64,000 nucleotides of DNA, taken from NCBI RefSeq assembly GCF_038022665.1, contig NZ_CP150629.1, positions 248,001-312,000 of the forward strand, written 5' to 3'. The translations under genes and the position numbers were made by a program. The DNA is from Methanolobus sp. WCC4 (GTDB lineage: Archaea > Halobacteriota > Methanosarcinia > Methanosarcinales > Methanosarcinaceae). Positions 15,621-24,251 of this stretch are shown one piece after another. Positions within the stretch are counted from its first letter, which is position 1. Each line of letters opens with the position of its first letter. The notes below the pieces were generated by a model. That model saw only the letters and a program-made list of their open reading frames with translations, was not told the origin of the DNA and made no database searches.

Positions 15621-16162
15621 TTGTCCTCAGCCTTTACTTCATCTCTTTTTAAGACCGAAACATCGTCCCCGACAATAACTATCCTGGGACCTTTGATCTC
15701 GAGGACCTCCACATCCTCATCAAGCAGAGCACAGTTCACCTGCACTGTGGAAGGCTTGTTAACAATATCACATCCCAATGACTTGGCAATGCCTTCAACA
15801 GAGTTACGATTATGGACCTCAGTGGCTGTTGTGACCACAGGTACCGGACCGATCTCAGCGATCTTCCTGACAACCTCATTACCACCGTGGTGGCCGCCAA
15901 GCAGAGGAATTGCGAAATTCATATTGGAATCAACCACTATGACCGCAGGGTCCTTCCACTTGTCCTCGATGAGAGGTGCGATCTCTCGCACAACGATGCC
16001 GGTGGCAAATACAGCCACAATAGCATCGTACTCCTCGAATGCCTTTTTGAAGATGGTCTTGTCATACATCAGGACATCAGCATTCAGATGTCCTGCCAGG
16101 CGCTCTGCAACCTCAAGATTTCTCTCAAAGGTTATGATAGCGGTTCTTGTGCCACTCCGTAT
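15617..16162 (-). CDS. cbiG: CbiG, N-terminal and central domain protein, apparent AUA start
   Basis: About 181 residues carrying the CbiG N-terminal domain ([16 protein letters not shown], then [30 protein letters not shown] and [16 protein letters not shown]) and a central domain. The first ATG in frame is at 16069, but homology clearly extends 31 codons further upstream. An in-frame TAA bounds the frame and no ATG, GTG or TTG lies between it and the conserved start. An ATA at 16162-16160 sits seven bases after a perfect GGAGGT (16170-16175), so AUA initiation is the simplest reading. The start overlaps cbiF by 31 bp. A sequence error would be the main alternative. Confidence 0.8.
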   Translation of the reverse strand: MRSGTRTAIITFERNLEVAERLAGHLNADVLMYDKTIFKKAFEEYDAIVAVFATGIVVREIAPLIEDKWKDPAVIVVDSNMNFAIPLLGGHHGGNEVVRKIAEIGPVPVVTTATEVHNRNSVEGIAKSLGCDIVNKPSTVQVNCALLDEDVEVLEIKGPRIVIVGDDVSVLKRDEVKAEDK

Positions 16163-16884
16163 AAGTAAGACCTCCCGAAGTTACCATATTCCACAGGTTC
16201 TACAACCCCGCCAATAAGGATCATTGCGGAGCGCTTGATGCCTGCTTCCTTGACCTTTCCGGCAATGTCTGCAACAGTACCCTTAATGATCTTCTGGTCA
16301 GGCCATGATGCATGGAAGACAACTGCCACAGGAGTGTCATCAGGATATTCCACCTTCTCCATGATCTGCTCGATCTTCTGGGTTCCCAGGAAAACAGCCA
16401 TTGTGGCACCGTGTCTGGAAAGCTCTGTGATCTTGTCCTCATCAAGTGTCTTACCTGCAGGACGTGTAATAATAAGGGTTTCTGAAACCTCGTTAAGTGT
16501 AAGCTGGGTCTGTAATGCAGCAGCTGTTGCAAATACAGAGGATACACCAGGTATTACCTCAACCTCTACATCGAACTTCTTCAGTTCCTCGAACTGCTCA
16601 ACGATGGAGCCGTAGAGTGAAGGATCACCGCTGTGTAACCTTACTACCTTCTTACCTGCTTCAAGATTATCGACTATGAGCTTGGTGGTCTCAGCAAGGG
16701 TAAGTCCGTAACTGTCTATCTTCTCACCTTTACAGTAATTGACAACTTCCGGGTTTACAAGGGAACCTGCATATATTACAAGGTCTGCACCTTCAAGAAG
16801 TTCTTTACCCATTACAGTGATGTATTTTGCATTTCCGGGACCGGAACCTACGAAATATACTTTTTTATCTGTCATTTGATCCAC
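16132..16884 (-). CDS. cbiF: Cobalt-precorrin-4 C11-methyltransferase
   Basis: A 250-residue SAM-dependent tetrapyrrole methylase for C11. Family features are [22 protein letters not shown] at the start, [57 protein letters not shown] and [14 protein letters not shown]. It is in the middle of the operon, six bases after cbiL. Its last 31 bases also encode the start of cbiG in another frame, including the SD for cbiG. Confidence 0.95.
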   Translation of the reverse strand: MDQMTDKKVYFVGSGPGNAKYITVMGKELLEGADLVIYAGSLVNPEVVNYCKGEKIDSYGLTLAETTKLIVDNLEAGKKVVRLHSGDPSLYGSIVEQFEELKKFDVEVEVIPGVSSVFATAAALQTQLTLNEVSETLIITRPAGKTLDEDKITELSRHGATMAVFLGTQKIEQIMEKVEYPDDTPVAVVFHASWPDQKIIKGTVADIAGKVKEAGIKRSAMILIGGVVEPVEYGNFGRSYLYGVAQEPLS

Positions 16885-16890
16885 CCTGTA

Positions 16891-17505
16891 TCATTCTTCC
16901 TTCTCAGCGAAGATTATACTGAAGTAGTTACCTTTCTCAGGGATGTTCTCCCTTTCTGTGATTATGACTTCCCTGTCACTGAAAAGGCGTTCGCAGAAAG
17001 TGAATTTGTTGAAACCTTCCTTTTCATAGGATTCTATTATCTCAACTGGTTTGCTTGCCTTCAACCTGATCCTGTACTTGCTGTCAGATCCGTCACTCAC
17101 CTCAAAAGATGAGTCGACCTCTGCTCCTGTCTGGGCAGCAAATGATGTGATCGAACTGATACCAGGAATTGTTGCAGTCTCAACATCCGGATAGAACTTC
17201 TTCATCACACGTTTTAAGTGAGTGAATGTTGAGAAGAAGTTAGGATCACCGATAAGACCAAAGACAACAAGGTTATCCTTTGATTCCTCAGCAAGCATGT
17301 CAGCATTCTTCTTCCAGACAGCATTGAGAACCTCATAATCCGTCAACATTGGGAACTCAAGAATCTCTGCTTCTGCATAAGGTGCCACCAGATCAGCTGC
17401 CATGCGACCGGGAACGTATACTTTATATGCATTTTTCAGGCTTTCAACAGCTTTCAACGTAAGAAGCTCCGGATCTCCCGGGCCAAGTCCAACTCCAACA
17501 AGCAT
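16891..17505 (-). CDS. cbiL: Cobalt-precorrin-2 C20-methyltransferase
   Basis: A 204-residue tetrapyrrole methylase that adds the C20 methyl group early in the anaerobic pathway. It begins LVGVGLGPGDPELLTLKAVE, and has VFGLIGDPNFFSTFTHLKRV and IPGISSITSFAAQTGA in the expected places. It lies 20 bp after cbiT and six bases before cbiF. Its divergence from CbiF and CbiH in the N-terminal and FFSTF regions supports CbiL rather than another methylase. Confidence 0.92.
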   Translation of the reverse strand: MLVGVGLGPGDPELLTLKAVESLKNAYKVYVPGRMAADLVAPYAEAEILEFPMLTDYEVLNAVWKKNADMLAEESKDNLVVFGLIGDPNFFSTFTHLKRVMKKFYPDVETATIPGISSITSFAAQTGAEVDSSFEVSDGSDSKYRIRLKASKPVEIIESYEKEGFNKFTFCERLFSDREVIITERENIPEKGNYFSIIFAEKEE

Positions 17506-17525
17506 TTTTTTATCACCATTAAAGA

Positions 17526-18080
17526 TTAATTTTTGCCTGATCTTCCAACTACAATATAGATAGGATTCTCAGGTTTGAACATTGTTTCACCGGTAATCGG
17601 TGCACCTCGCGAAACTATCACGTGCAGTACCTCATCGAATAAGTCAAGTTCTTTCATCTTATTTATTACATTTACGACAGTTTCGATCCTGACCGCATTC
17701 AATACAATACTCTTCGCCTTTTTCTCAGCAAGTACTTCAAGTACACGGGAAATGTTTTTTGTGCCTCCGATAAATGCACAGTCGATAGAACCAACTTCCT
17801 GTTTTTCAAGGATCTCGGATGATTCACCGGAAAACACTTGGGCATTGCTAATCTTAAATGCTTCGAAATTTTTCTTCGTTACATCGATCGCCTCTTCCCT
17901 TGCATCCATGGCGCATATGCTAATATCACGCACCATTTTTGAAGCTTCAATTGATACGGCTCCCGTGCCACAACCTATGTCAAAGAATCTGCATCCATCA
18001 GCTAAATCAAGTTTAGATAGGGATACTGCAATGATCTCAGGTTTTGTCGGGCCGCCACTTACATGCAAAAGTTCAGTCAT
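17526..18080 (-). CDS. cbiT: Cobalt-precorrin-6B C15-methyltransferase (decarboxylating)
   Basis: A 184-residue Rossmann-fold methyltransferase, distinct in fold from the other methylases of the operon, that methylates C15 and decarboxylates the C12 side chain. It starts LLHVSGGPTKPEIIAVSLSK and has the SAM motif CRFFDIGCGTGAVSIEASK and a DCAFIGGTKNISRVLEVLA segment. It is the first gene of the leftward cobalamin operon, divergent from cbiP with 114 bp between them. The methylase partner CbiE is not in this window. Confidence 0.93.
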   Translation of the reverse strand: MTELLHVSGGPTKPEIIAVSLSKLDLADGCRFFDIGCGTGAVSIEASKMVRDISICAMDAREEAIDVTKKNFEAFKISNAQVFSGESSEILEKQEVGSIDCAFIGGTKNISRVLEVLAEKKAKSIVLNAVRIETVVNVINKMKELDLFDEVLHVIVSRGAPITGETMFKPENPIYIVVGRSGKN

Positions 18081-18194
18081 GTTCCACCTAACTAAGATAA
18101 ACTGGAGTTAAGTAGATATAAGTTGCCCTTCATAAAACTGTTGCATAGTCACGAAATTGTATAAGACATTAAAAATAATTAAAGGGCGGTTGCA

Positions 18195-19676
18195 ATGGAA
18201 AACAAAAAAAATGCAAAGAAGTTACTGGTACTTGGTACTGCATCAGATGTCGGCAAAAGTATAATGGTCACTGGCCTGTGCAGGATACTTTCCAGAAAAT
18301 ACAAGGTTGCACCATTTAAGGCCCAGAACATGAGCCTGAACTCGTGGATAACAAAAGATGGAAAAGAGATAGGTATCGCACAGGCGATACAGGCCAAGGC
18401 AGCAGGAGTGGAGCCCACCGCTGATATGAATCCTGTCCTCCTTAAACCAAAAGGGGACAGAACATCACAGGTCATCGTACTTGGGGAACCATATGCTGAC
18501 AAGACAGCAGGCAATTATTACGATTCCATAGAAGAGATGCATGGCGTACTTCGCGGTGCACTTGAGAGACTGGAATCCGAATATGACCTCATCGTCATGG
18601 AAGGCGCAGGAGGCGCCGCTGAGATCAACCTCTACGACCGCGACATTGTGAACGTAGGAACTGCACGTATAACACAGGCACCTATTATACTGGTAGGAGA
18701 TATCGAATCAGGCGGAGTATTTGCAAGTCTTTACGGAACAAAAGAACTGCTTCCTGAAGATGTAGGTAAGAATCTCAAAGCTTTTGTCATCAATAAGTTC
18801 AGAGGCGACCCTGCCATACTAGAACCCGGGCTCAAACAGCTCGAGGACCTTACAGGCGTGCCCGTCCTTGGAGTACTACCCTATTACAAGATCAAGATAC
18901 CCTCTGAGGATTCCATGGCTATCAGAAAGAAGAAAGGCAAGAAAGAGGATGAGGATATCAATGACATAGATATTGCGGTCATCCGCCTGCCAAGGATATC
19001 CAACTTCACGGACTTCGAACCTCTTGAGAGGATAGCAAAGGTCAGGTATGTAGACCTTGATGATGAGCTTGGAACCCCTGATTGTGTCATAATCCCGGGA
19101 ACAAAGAACACCGTCAGTGACCTGCTGGACCTTCAGACAAGTGGCATGGATGCGCAGATAAAGAAGCTCAAAGACAAAGCAGTTATCTTTGGTATCTGCG
19201 GAGGGTACCAGATGCTTGGAAAGGTCATCCACGACTCCGGTGTAGAGAATGGTGTTGAGGCAGATTATGAAGGACTTGATCTGCTTGATATCGAAACATC
19301 CTTTGGAGAATACAAGAAGAGAACTGTCCAGGTCAAAAAAGAAATAGTTGCCGACGGACCGATCTTCAAGAACATCAAGGGAGATGAGATATATGGTTAC
19401 GAGATCCACATGGGAACGACACTGACACCAAGGACAGTCTTTGGAGATGATGGCAGCATTGACAAGAGCGGAACCATTGTAGGAACATACCTGCACGGAC
19501 TTTTCGATAACCAGAACATCCGTCACGCACTGATGATATACCTTGCTGAGAAGAAAGGTGTGGAGTATCATCCTGAGGTCGTTACAACTGAAGATGAGGC
19601 ATACGAAGAGCTTGCAGAGATCGTAGAGAGCTGTCTGGATATGGACAAGATCTACGAGCTCATCGAGAACCAGTAG
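18195..19676 (+). CDS. cbiP: Cobyric acid synthase, glutamine-hydrolysing
   Basis: CbiP/CobQ amidates four side chains of adenosylcobyrinate a,c-diamide using ATP and glutamine. The 493-residue protein has the N-terminal MinD-like synthetase domain (LVLGTASDVGKSIMVTGLCR, KAQNMSLNSW, VMEGAGGAAEINL) and a C-terminal class I amidotransferase domain with VIFGICGGYQMLG (nucleophilic Cys) and a late GTYLHGLFDN His. It is divergent from the cbiT operon. A long T-rich stretch (19685-19708) follows as a probable terminator. Confidence 0.95.
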   Translation: MENKKNAKKLLVLGTASDVGKSIMVTGLCRILSRKYKVAPFKAQNMSLNSWITKDGKEIGIAQAIQAKAAGVEPTADMNPVLLKPKGDRTSQVIVLGEPYADKTAGNYYDSIEEMHGVLRGALERLESEYDLIVMEGAGGAAEINLYDRDIVNVGTARITQAPIILVGDIESGGVFASLYGTKELLPEDVGKNLKAFVINKFRGDPAILEPGLKQLEDLTGVPVLGVLPYYKIKIPSEDSMAIRKKKGKKEDEDINDIDIAVIRLPRISNFTDFEPLERIAKVRYVDLDDELGTPDCVIIPGTKNTVSDLLDLQTSGMDAQIKKLKDKAVIFGICGGYQMLGKVIHDSGVENGVEADYEGLDLLDIETSFGEYKKRTVQVKKEIVADGPIFKNIKGDEIYGYEIHMGTTLTPRTVFGDDGSIDKSGTIVGTYLHGLFDNQNIRHALMIYLAEKKGVEYHPEVVTTEDEAYEELAEIVESCLDMDKIYELIENQ

Positions 19677-19684
19677 ATCCATTC

Positions 19685-19708
19685 TTCTCTCTTTTTCTTT
19701 TTTTCTCA
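19685..19708 (+). terminator. T-rich terminator after cbiP
   Basis: Directly after the cbiP stop there is a pyrimidine run with T5 and T7 tracts (TCTCTCTTTTTCTTTTTTTC), the usual archaeal intrinsic terminator type. No hairpin is needed. Confidence 0.5.
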
Positions 19709-19934
19709 TTCTGCATGACCTGACCGCAGGTCATTGATATTTTCTGTGGATCAGACATTTTGATCAGTCATTTCCTGGTTCTGAATTTGATGAAAGCATC
19801 ACAGAAGATACATGTTATTGCCATTTCAACTTTATTTAAACTTAGCTAGCATAGTAAGCCAATCAAAATTAATATATACTTGTTTAAACATGTTAGGCAT
19901 ACCTACAAAAATTAAACGAACAAAAGGCAATATC

Positions 19935-20171
19935 ATGAATGAAAAAACACTGGACCTCATTGAACCTGAACTATCTGTCAAGGTTCTGAAAGTAACAGGT
20001 CAGAAATCCTCAAGGAAAAGGATCCTTGACATGGGATTAACTCCCGGAACACGAGTTGATGTCATCCGAAGGGCACCTCTTGGCGACCCGGTGGAGTTCA
20101 AGCTTAAAGGATACAACCTCTCCCTGAGGAAAAGAGAAGCTGAGACCGTCCTGGTCGAAGTAGTGGAATGA
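19935..20171 (+). CDS. feoA: FeoA, SH3-like ferrous-iron transport protein
   Basis: A 78-residue cytosolic SH3-like protein that works with FeoB. It has the signature VTGQKSSRKRILDMGLTPGTRVDVIRRAPLGDPVEFKLKGY in parts, ending in LSLRKREAETVLVE. The ATG at 19935 begins MNEKTLDLIEPELS; the longer upstream frame is not supported. It precedes feoB by 28 bp with AGGATGG-type spacing, so they form one operon. The AT-rich 258-bp upstream gap should hold the promoter and any iron operator. Confidence 0.93.
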   Translation: MNEKTLDLIEPELSVKVLKVTGQKSSRKRILDMGLTPGTRVDVIRRAPLGDPVEFKLKGYNLSLRKREAETVLVEVVE

Positions 20172-20199
20172 AAGGACAACACAACAGGATGGTGGCAGA

Positions 20200-22221
20200 A
20201 TGACAGAAAAAATAACTGTGGCCCTGACAGGAAACCCAAATGTTGGAAAGACCTCGATCTTCAATGCGATCACAGGTTCCAAACAACATGTGGGCAACTG
20301 GCCCGGTGTTACAGTGGAGAGGAAGATAGGAAAGAGAGTCCACAATGACATTGAAATGGAAATTGTGGACCTGCCGGGAACCTACAGCCTGACAGCTTAT
20401 TCCCTTGATGAGATCATAGCCCGTGACTTCATAATCGAAGAAAAACCGGACATAGTGGTACAGGTAATTGACGCGACAAACCTTGAAAGGAACATGTACC
20501 TCACGACCCAGTTAATGGAACTTGGGGTCAAGCTCATAATCGCGCTCAACATGACCGACCTTGCACTTGCAAAAGGTGACAGCATAGATTCTGAGAAGAT
20601 GCAGGAGTTCCTGGAAGTTCCGGTAATATCCACCATTGGAAGCAAGGGGAACGGTATTGAAGGTCTTCTGGATGCTGTTGCAGATGAACTGCACAAGACC
20701 AGGGTAACTGAGAATATATTCACCTACGAGAGCGATATCGAGACCAGAGGAGAAGAACTTGAGAATGTCCTGAACAACGACCCATATTTCGTACATTACC
20801 CTTCACGATGGTTCAGCATGAAATTGCTTGAGGGTGACGAGAACATACTCAAGAAAGCAAAAGAGAGCGAGAGCTATCCCCGGATAGAAAAGATACTAAA
20901 TGAGCTGGATGCCGATAGTTTCGAGGCTAAGATCGCAGACCAGAGATACAAGACCATACAGACGATGCTCAGACAGGTCTGTGATATCAACACCGAACAT
21001 CTAAGCGGGTCGGACATGGTGGACCGGGTGGTGACGAACAAATTACTTGGTATCCCGATATTCCTGTCCCTGATGTGGGCAGCCTTTGAGATAACATTCA
21101 CATTTGCCACCCCGTTCATGAATATCATTGACATATTCTTCGGATGGCTTGCAGAAGCAGCAACAAACGCCATTACAATACCATGGCTGTCCTCCCTTGT
21201 AGGAGAAGGTATGATAGCAGGTGTCGGATCTGTGCTCATATTCCTCCCTAACATCCTGTTGCTCTTCTTCATGCTGTCACTGATGGAAGACAGTGGTTAC
21301 ATGGCAAGGGCCGCGTTCATTATGGACAAGATCATGAGCAAGATAGGGCTGCACGGCAAGTCGTTCATTCCACTTGTCATGGGATTCGGATGTAACGTAC
21401 CTGCCATCATGGCAACACGTACCATCGAGGACACCCGTGACAGGCTCATAACCATACTTATCACACCATTCATGTCATGTGGAGCCAGGCTACCTGTCTA
21501 CGTGCTGCTGGCCGGTGCGTTCTTCGGACGTGATGCAGGTGTTGTGATCTTCAGTCTTTACGCACTGGGCATACTGGTGGCCATCACAAGTGCGAAGCTC
21601 ATGCGCAGCACTATCCTTAGAGGAGAGGATGCGCCGTTCATCATGGAACTGCCATCATACAAGATACCCACACTCAAAGGCAGTTTCATTCACATGTGGG
21701 AAAGAGGGAAGATCTACCTTAAGAAAGCAGGAACGATCATCCTCATCGGAGTTGTAGGAGTATGGCTCCTTGCATCTATCCCAGCCCCGGGAAGCGGAGG
21801 CACCTTTGCTTCGGAAGAGGTATATGGAACCACAGACTCCGTGATCGGTGTCATCGGACAGATAATAGAACCACTTGTAGCACCTCTCGGATTTGACTGG
21901 AGGATCGCAGTGGCACTGTTGTTCGGTGTCGTTGCCAAGGAGATCGTTGTGGGTTCCATGGGCGTGCTCTACGGAGCAGGAGATAATGAAGATACCCTTT
22001 CAGACATACTTGCCGCAGGAGCAATGAGCCCTCTGGCAGGACTGGGACTTATGGTATTCACCCTTCTGTACGCACCATGTTTCGCCTGCATAGGTGTTAT
22101 CAAGAGAGAGACCGGGTCATGGAAATGGACCCTTTTCCAGTTAGCTTACGGCACAACACTTGCATGGACATTCGCATTCGCAGTGTACCAGATAGGAAGC
22201 AGAATAGGAGTGCTTGCCTGA
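20200..22221 (+). CDS. feoB: FeoB ferrous iron transporter
   Basis: A 673-residue inner-membrane Fe2+ transporter with an N-terminal GTPase. G motifs are ALTGNPNVGKTSIFNAITG (G1, residues 8-26), VDLPGTYSLTAYS (G3) and ALNMTDLA (G4). The membrane part carries two gate regions, including VMGFGCNVPAIMATRTIEDTRDR and LYAPCFACIGVIKRE, and about eight or nine helices. Length is near that of typical FeoB. It lies between feoA and an unusual small membrane protein gene. Confidence 0.97.
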   Translation: MTEKITVALTGNPNVGKTSIFNAITGSKQHVGNWPGVTVERKIGKRVHNDIEMEIVDLPGTYSLTAYSLDEIIARDFIIEEKPDIVVQVIDATNLERNMYLTTQLMELGVKLIIALNMTDLALAKGDSIDSEKMQEFLEVPVISTIGSKGNGIEGLLDAVADELHKTRVTENIFTYESDIETRGEELENVLNNDPYFVHYPSRWFSMKLLEGDENILKKAKESESYPRIEKILNELDADSFEAKIADQRYKTIQTMLRQVCDINTEHLSGSDMVDRVVTNKLLGIPIFLSLMWAAFEITFTFATPFMNIIDIFFGWLAEAATNAITIPWLSSLVGEGMIAGVGSVLIFLPNILLLFFMLSLMEDSGYMARAAFIMDKIMSKIGLHGKSFIPLVMGFGCNVPAIMATRTIEDTRDRLITILITPFMSCGARLPVYVLLAGAFFGRDAGVVIFSLYALGILVAITSAKLMRSTILRGEDAPFIMELPSYKIPTLKGSFIHMWERGKIYLKKAGTIILIGVVGVWLLASIPAPGSGGTFASEEVYGTTDSVIGVIGQIIEPLVAPLGFDWRIAVALLFGVVAKEIVVGSMGVLYGAGDNEDTLSDILAAGAMSPLAGLGLMVFTLLYAPCFACIGVIKRETGSWKWTLFQLAYGTTLAWTFAFAVYQIGSRIGVLA

Positions 22222-22243
22222 ACTCTAAAAACATAGATGGAGA

Positions 22244-22714
22244 ATGATCAAGATGAAACGTAATTATGGGAACAAGGAAATAGCATTTGCAACACTTGCC
22301 GGTGTGCTCTACGCATTCTTTGGACTGATACATATTATAGAAGGACTTGGTATCGACACTGGACTTTCGGGCATTTTATTCATTCCGGGAGACATCCTTG
22401 GTGGATTCTGTCTTGTAGTCATAGGAGGAGTTTTCCTTTACGGATCAAGGGAAATGCTACAGGGAATAAATGCAGGCGTATCCTTCGTTTATGTGGGCAT
22501 CCTGATGTCCCTGGTCTTTATGATGGTCTACCTGTTGATAATGGGAGGGAACCTGCTGGATTCATTCATAGTTCCTGATGACTATGAAGGATGGAGCGTA
22601 ATGGAAACCTTCAGACCAGGAATATACCTGGGGATCATTTCACTTGCAGGCATCCTCTACTGGAGGGACAGGTTCTCACTGAACGAGGTGCTTGTATTCA
22701 GGGAGGGAGCATAA
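22244..22714 (+). CDS. Four-helix membrane protein of the feo operon, unknown family
   Basis: A protein of about 153-156 residues with four hydrophobic segments (ATLAGVLYAFFGLIHIIEGL, LFIPGDILGGFCLVVIGGVF, VSFVYVGILMSLVFMMVYLL, and FRPGIYLGIISLAGILYW). It has no recognised motif. The stop overlaps the next ATG (TAATG), and feoB ends 22 bp before, so it is an integral operon member and may assist FeoB. ATG 22253 fits the GGAG at 22239-22242 better than 22244. I do not recognise the family. Confidence 0.75.
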   Translation: MIKMKRNYGNKEIAFATLAGVLYAFFGLIHIIEGLGIDTGLSGILFIPGDILGGFCLVVIGGVFLYGSREMLQGINAGVSFVYVGILMSLVFMMVYLLIMGGNLLDSFIVPDDYEGWSVMETFRPGIYLGIISLAGILYWRDRFSLNEVLVFREGA

Positions 22715-23013
22715 TGGTCGTAGGATATCGGTTTTTCCTGAAAAGAATAGCAACGATGATGGATTCAAAAGAGAATCTCACCATCAGGACAATAGCTGAC
22801 AGGCTTAACCTCAGACATGATGAGTTCAGGGACATCCTGAACATCATGGTTAACAAAGGAGATATCGAGTGCATTGAAGAAAGTACGGCAGGATGCAGCG
22901 GAAGCTGCCCCGGTTGTTCAAAATTATGTGCAGGACCACAGCTTACCAGCAAGACAGGGAATGTACGGTCTTACAGGTTGACAGAGAAAGGCAGGATGAA
23001 CTGTAAAGGATAG
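22714..23013 (+). CDS. FeoC-like winged-helix protein with cysteine cluster
   Basis: A 99-residue protein with an N-terminal winged-helix segment (LTIRTIADRLNLRHDEFRDILNIMVNKGDIECIEE) and a Cys-rich loop CSGSCPGCSKLC that could bind an Fe-S cluster. This is the layout of FeoC proteins, small regulators or stabilisers of FeoB. A C-terminal YRLTEKGRMNCKG resembles winged-helix endings. Start overlaps the previous stop by one base. T-rich tracts at about 23046-23086 close the operon. The call rests on layout and context. Confidence 0.8.
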   Translation: MVVGYRFFLKRIATMMDSKENLTIRTIADRLNLRHDEFRDILNIMVNKGDIECIEESTAGCSGSCPGCSKLCAGPQLTSKTGNVRSYRLTEKGRMNCKG

Positions 23014-23180
23014 GGCAGGGAAGATACAATACCATCTGATCGGTTCTTTTTTCACAGGACCCTGTTATTCTTTCCATCTTTTTTACTGTTTTAACCATTG
23101 GATCATTTCAGCCCGCTTTTGTGTTAGAAGATTTAAAAGCCATAACCCTTAAATACCATCAACCATCTTTTAATCAGTAT

Positions 23181-23186
23181 TGTACA
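23181..23186. promoter_or_regulatory. Possible TRP box (TGTACA) at the trp promoter
   Basis: TGTACA is the site bound by TrpY in Methanothermobacter. Here it falls about 25-30 bp after a TATA-like CTTAAATACC (about 23149-23158), on the expected transcription start of trpD. A six-base match is weak evidence, and I do not know that this organism has TrpY. Confidence 0.25.
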
Positions 23187-23219
23187 ACTATATACATTGT
23201 TGCGTTAAAAGGTGCTACC

Positions 23220-24251
23220 ATGAAGGACTACATCAGGAAAGTAAGTGAAAAGCAGGACCTCACAATCACTGAAGCAGAGGATGCTATCACAAAGATATTC
23301 ACAGAGGCCACTGACGCACAGATCGGCGGGCTCCTTATCGGACTGAAACTTAAAGGCGAGACTGCAGATGAGATAGCAGGCTTTGCCATTGGTATGAAAA
23401 AGGCTGCGAACACCATCGCTCCAAAAGTCGAAGGTGCACTGGTGGACGTTGTGGGAACCGGCGGTGACAGTCATAATACCATCAACATCTCGACCACCTC
23501 TGCAATAGTAACTGCCGCAGCAGGCGTTGCAGTTGCAAAGCACGGCAACCGTTCCATAACCTCACTTTCCGGTAGTGCCGATGTCCTGAGAGAGCTCGGG
23601 ATAAAAGTGGACAAATCACCTGAAGAGGTGACCGAATCCATTGAAAAGAACGGAATTGGCTTCATGTTTGCGCCGATATTCCACCCTGCCATGAAAAGGG
23701 TCGGACCCATCAGGCAGGAAATGGGAGTAAGGACTGTTTTCAACATCCTCGGACCACTCACAAATCCTGCGAACGCAAAGGTCCAGCTTGTTGGAGTCTT
23801 TGATAAGAAACTCTGCGAGCCCTTCGCCCAGGTAATGAAGAAACTGGGAGTTGAAAGAGCAATGGTCGTCCACGGTGACGGCATGGATGAGATATCCAGC
23901 ATCTCAGAGACATATGTTGCCGAACTCAAAGATGGCGAGATAACAACCTATACACTCACCCCGGAAGAACTGGGCATCAACAGGGCAACAATAGATGATA
24001 TCGCAGGCGGCACACCAGAAGAGAATGCGAAGGACATCATACGCATACTGAAAGGCGTGAAAGGACCGAAAAGGGACATAATCGTAATGAACTCTGCCGC
24101 AGCACTTTATGTTGCAGGCAAAGCCGCTTCCGTCAAAGAGGCGATACCAATGATAGAGGAAGTCCTTGACAGCGGAAAGGCGCTTCAGAAGCTGATAGAG
24201 TTCAGTGATGACGATAATTTGAAAGAGGTCATAGATGAAACATCTGCCTAG
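23220..24251 (+). CDS. trpD: Anthranilate phosphoribosyltransferase
   Basis: Transfers phosphoribose from PRPP to anthranilate in tryptophan synthesis. The 343-residue protein has the PRPP-binding glycine motif VDVVGTGGDSHNTINISTTSA, the KHGNRSITSLSGSADVLRELG segment, and RQEMGVRTVFNILGPLTNPA. The ATG at 23220 has GGTG in AAGGTGCTACC; the longer upstream frame is unsupported. First gene of a tightly overlapping trpDFEG operon; it overlaps trpF by 17 bp. Confidence 0.96.
   Translation: MKDYIRKVSEKQDLTITEAEDAITKIFTEATDAQIGGLLIGLKLKGETADEIAGFAIGMKKAANTIAPKVEGALVDVVGTGGDSHNTINISTTSAIVTAAAGVAVAKHGNRSITSLSGSADVLRELGIKVDKSPEEVTESIEKNGIGFMFAPIFHPAMKRVGPIRQEMGVRTVFNILGPLTNPANAKVQLVGVFDKKLCEPFAQVMKKLGVERAMVVHGDGMDEISSISETYVAELKDGEITTYTLTPEELGINRATIDDIAGGTPEENAKDIIRILKGVKGPKRDIIVMNSAAALYVAGKAASVKEAIPMIEEVLDSGKALQKLIEFSDDDNLKEVIDETSA

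Noticed and set aside
15617-16069. Start of cbiG at the 16069 ATG
   Set aside because: It would remove about 31 residues of clear CbiG homology, including the first beta-strand of the N-terminal domain, and it has no SD.
19812-19934. Longer FeoA N-terminus
   Set aside because: FeoA proteins are about 75-80 residues, and the extension covers the AT-rich promoter region. The ATG at 19935 gives the usual length.
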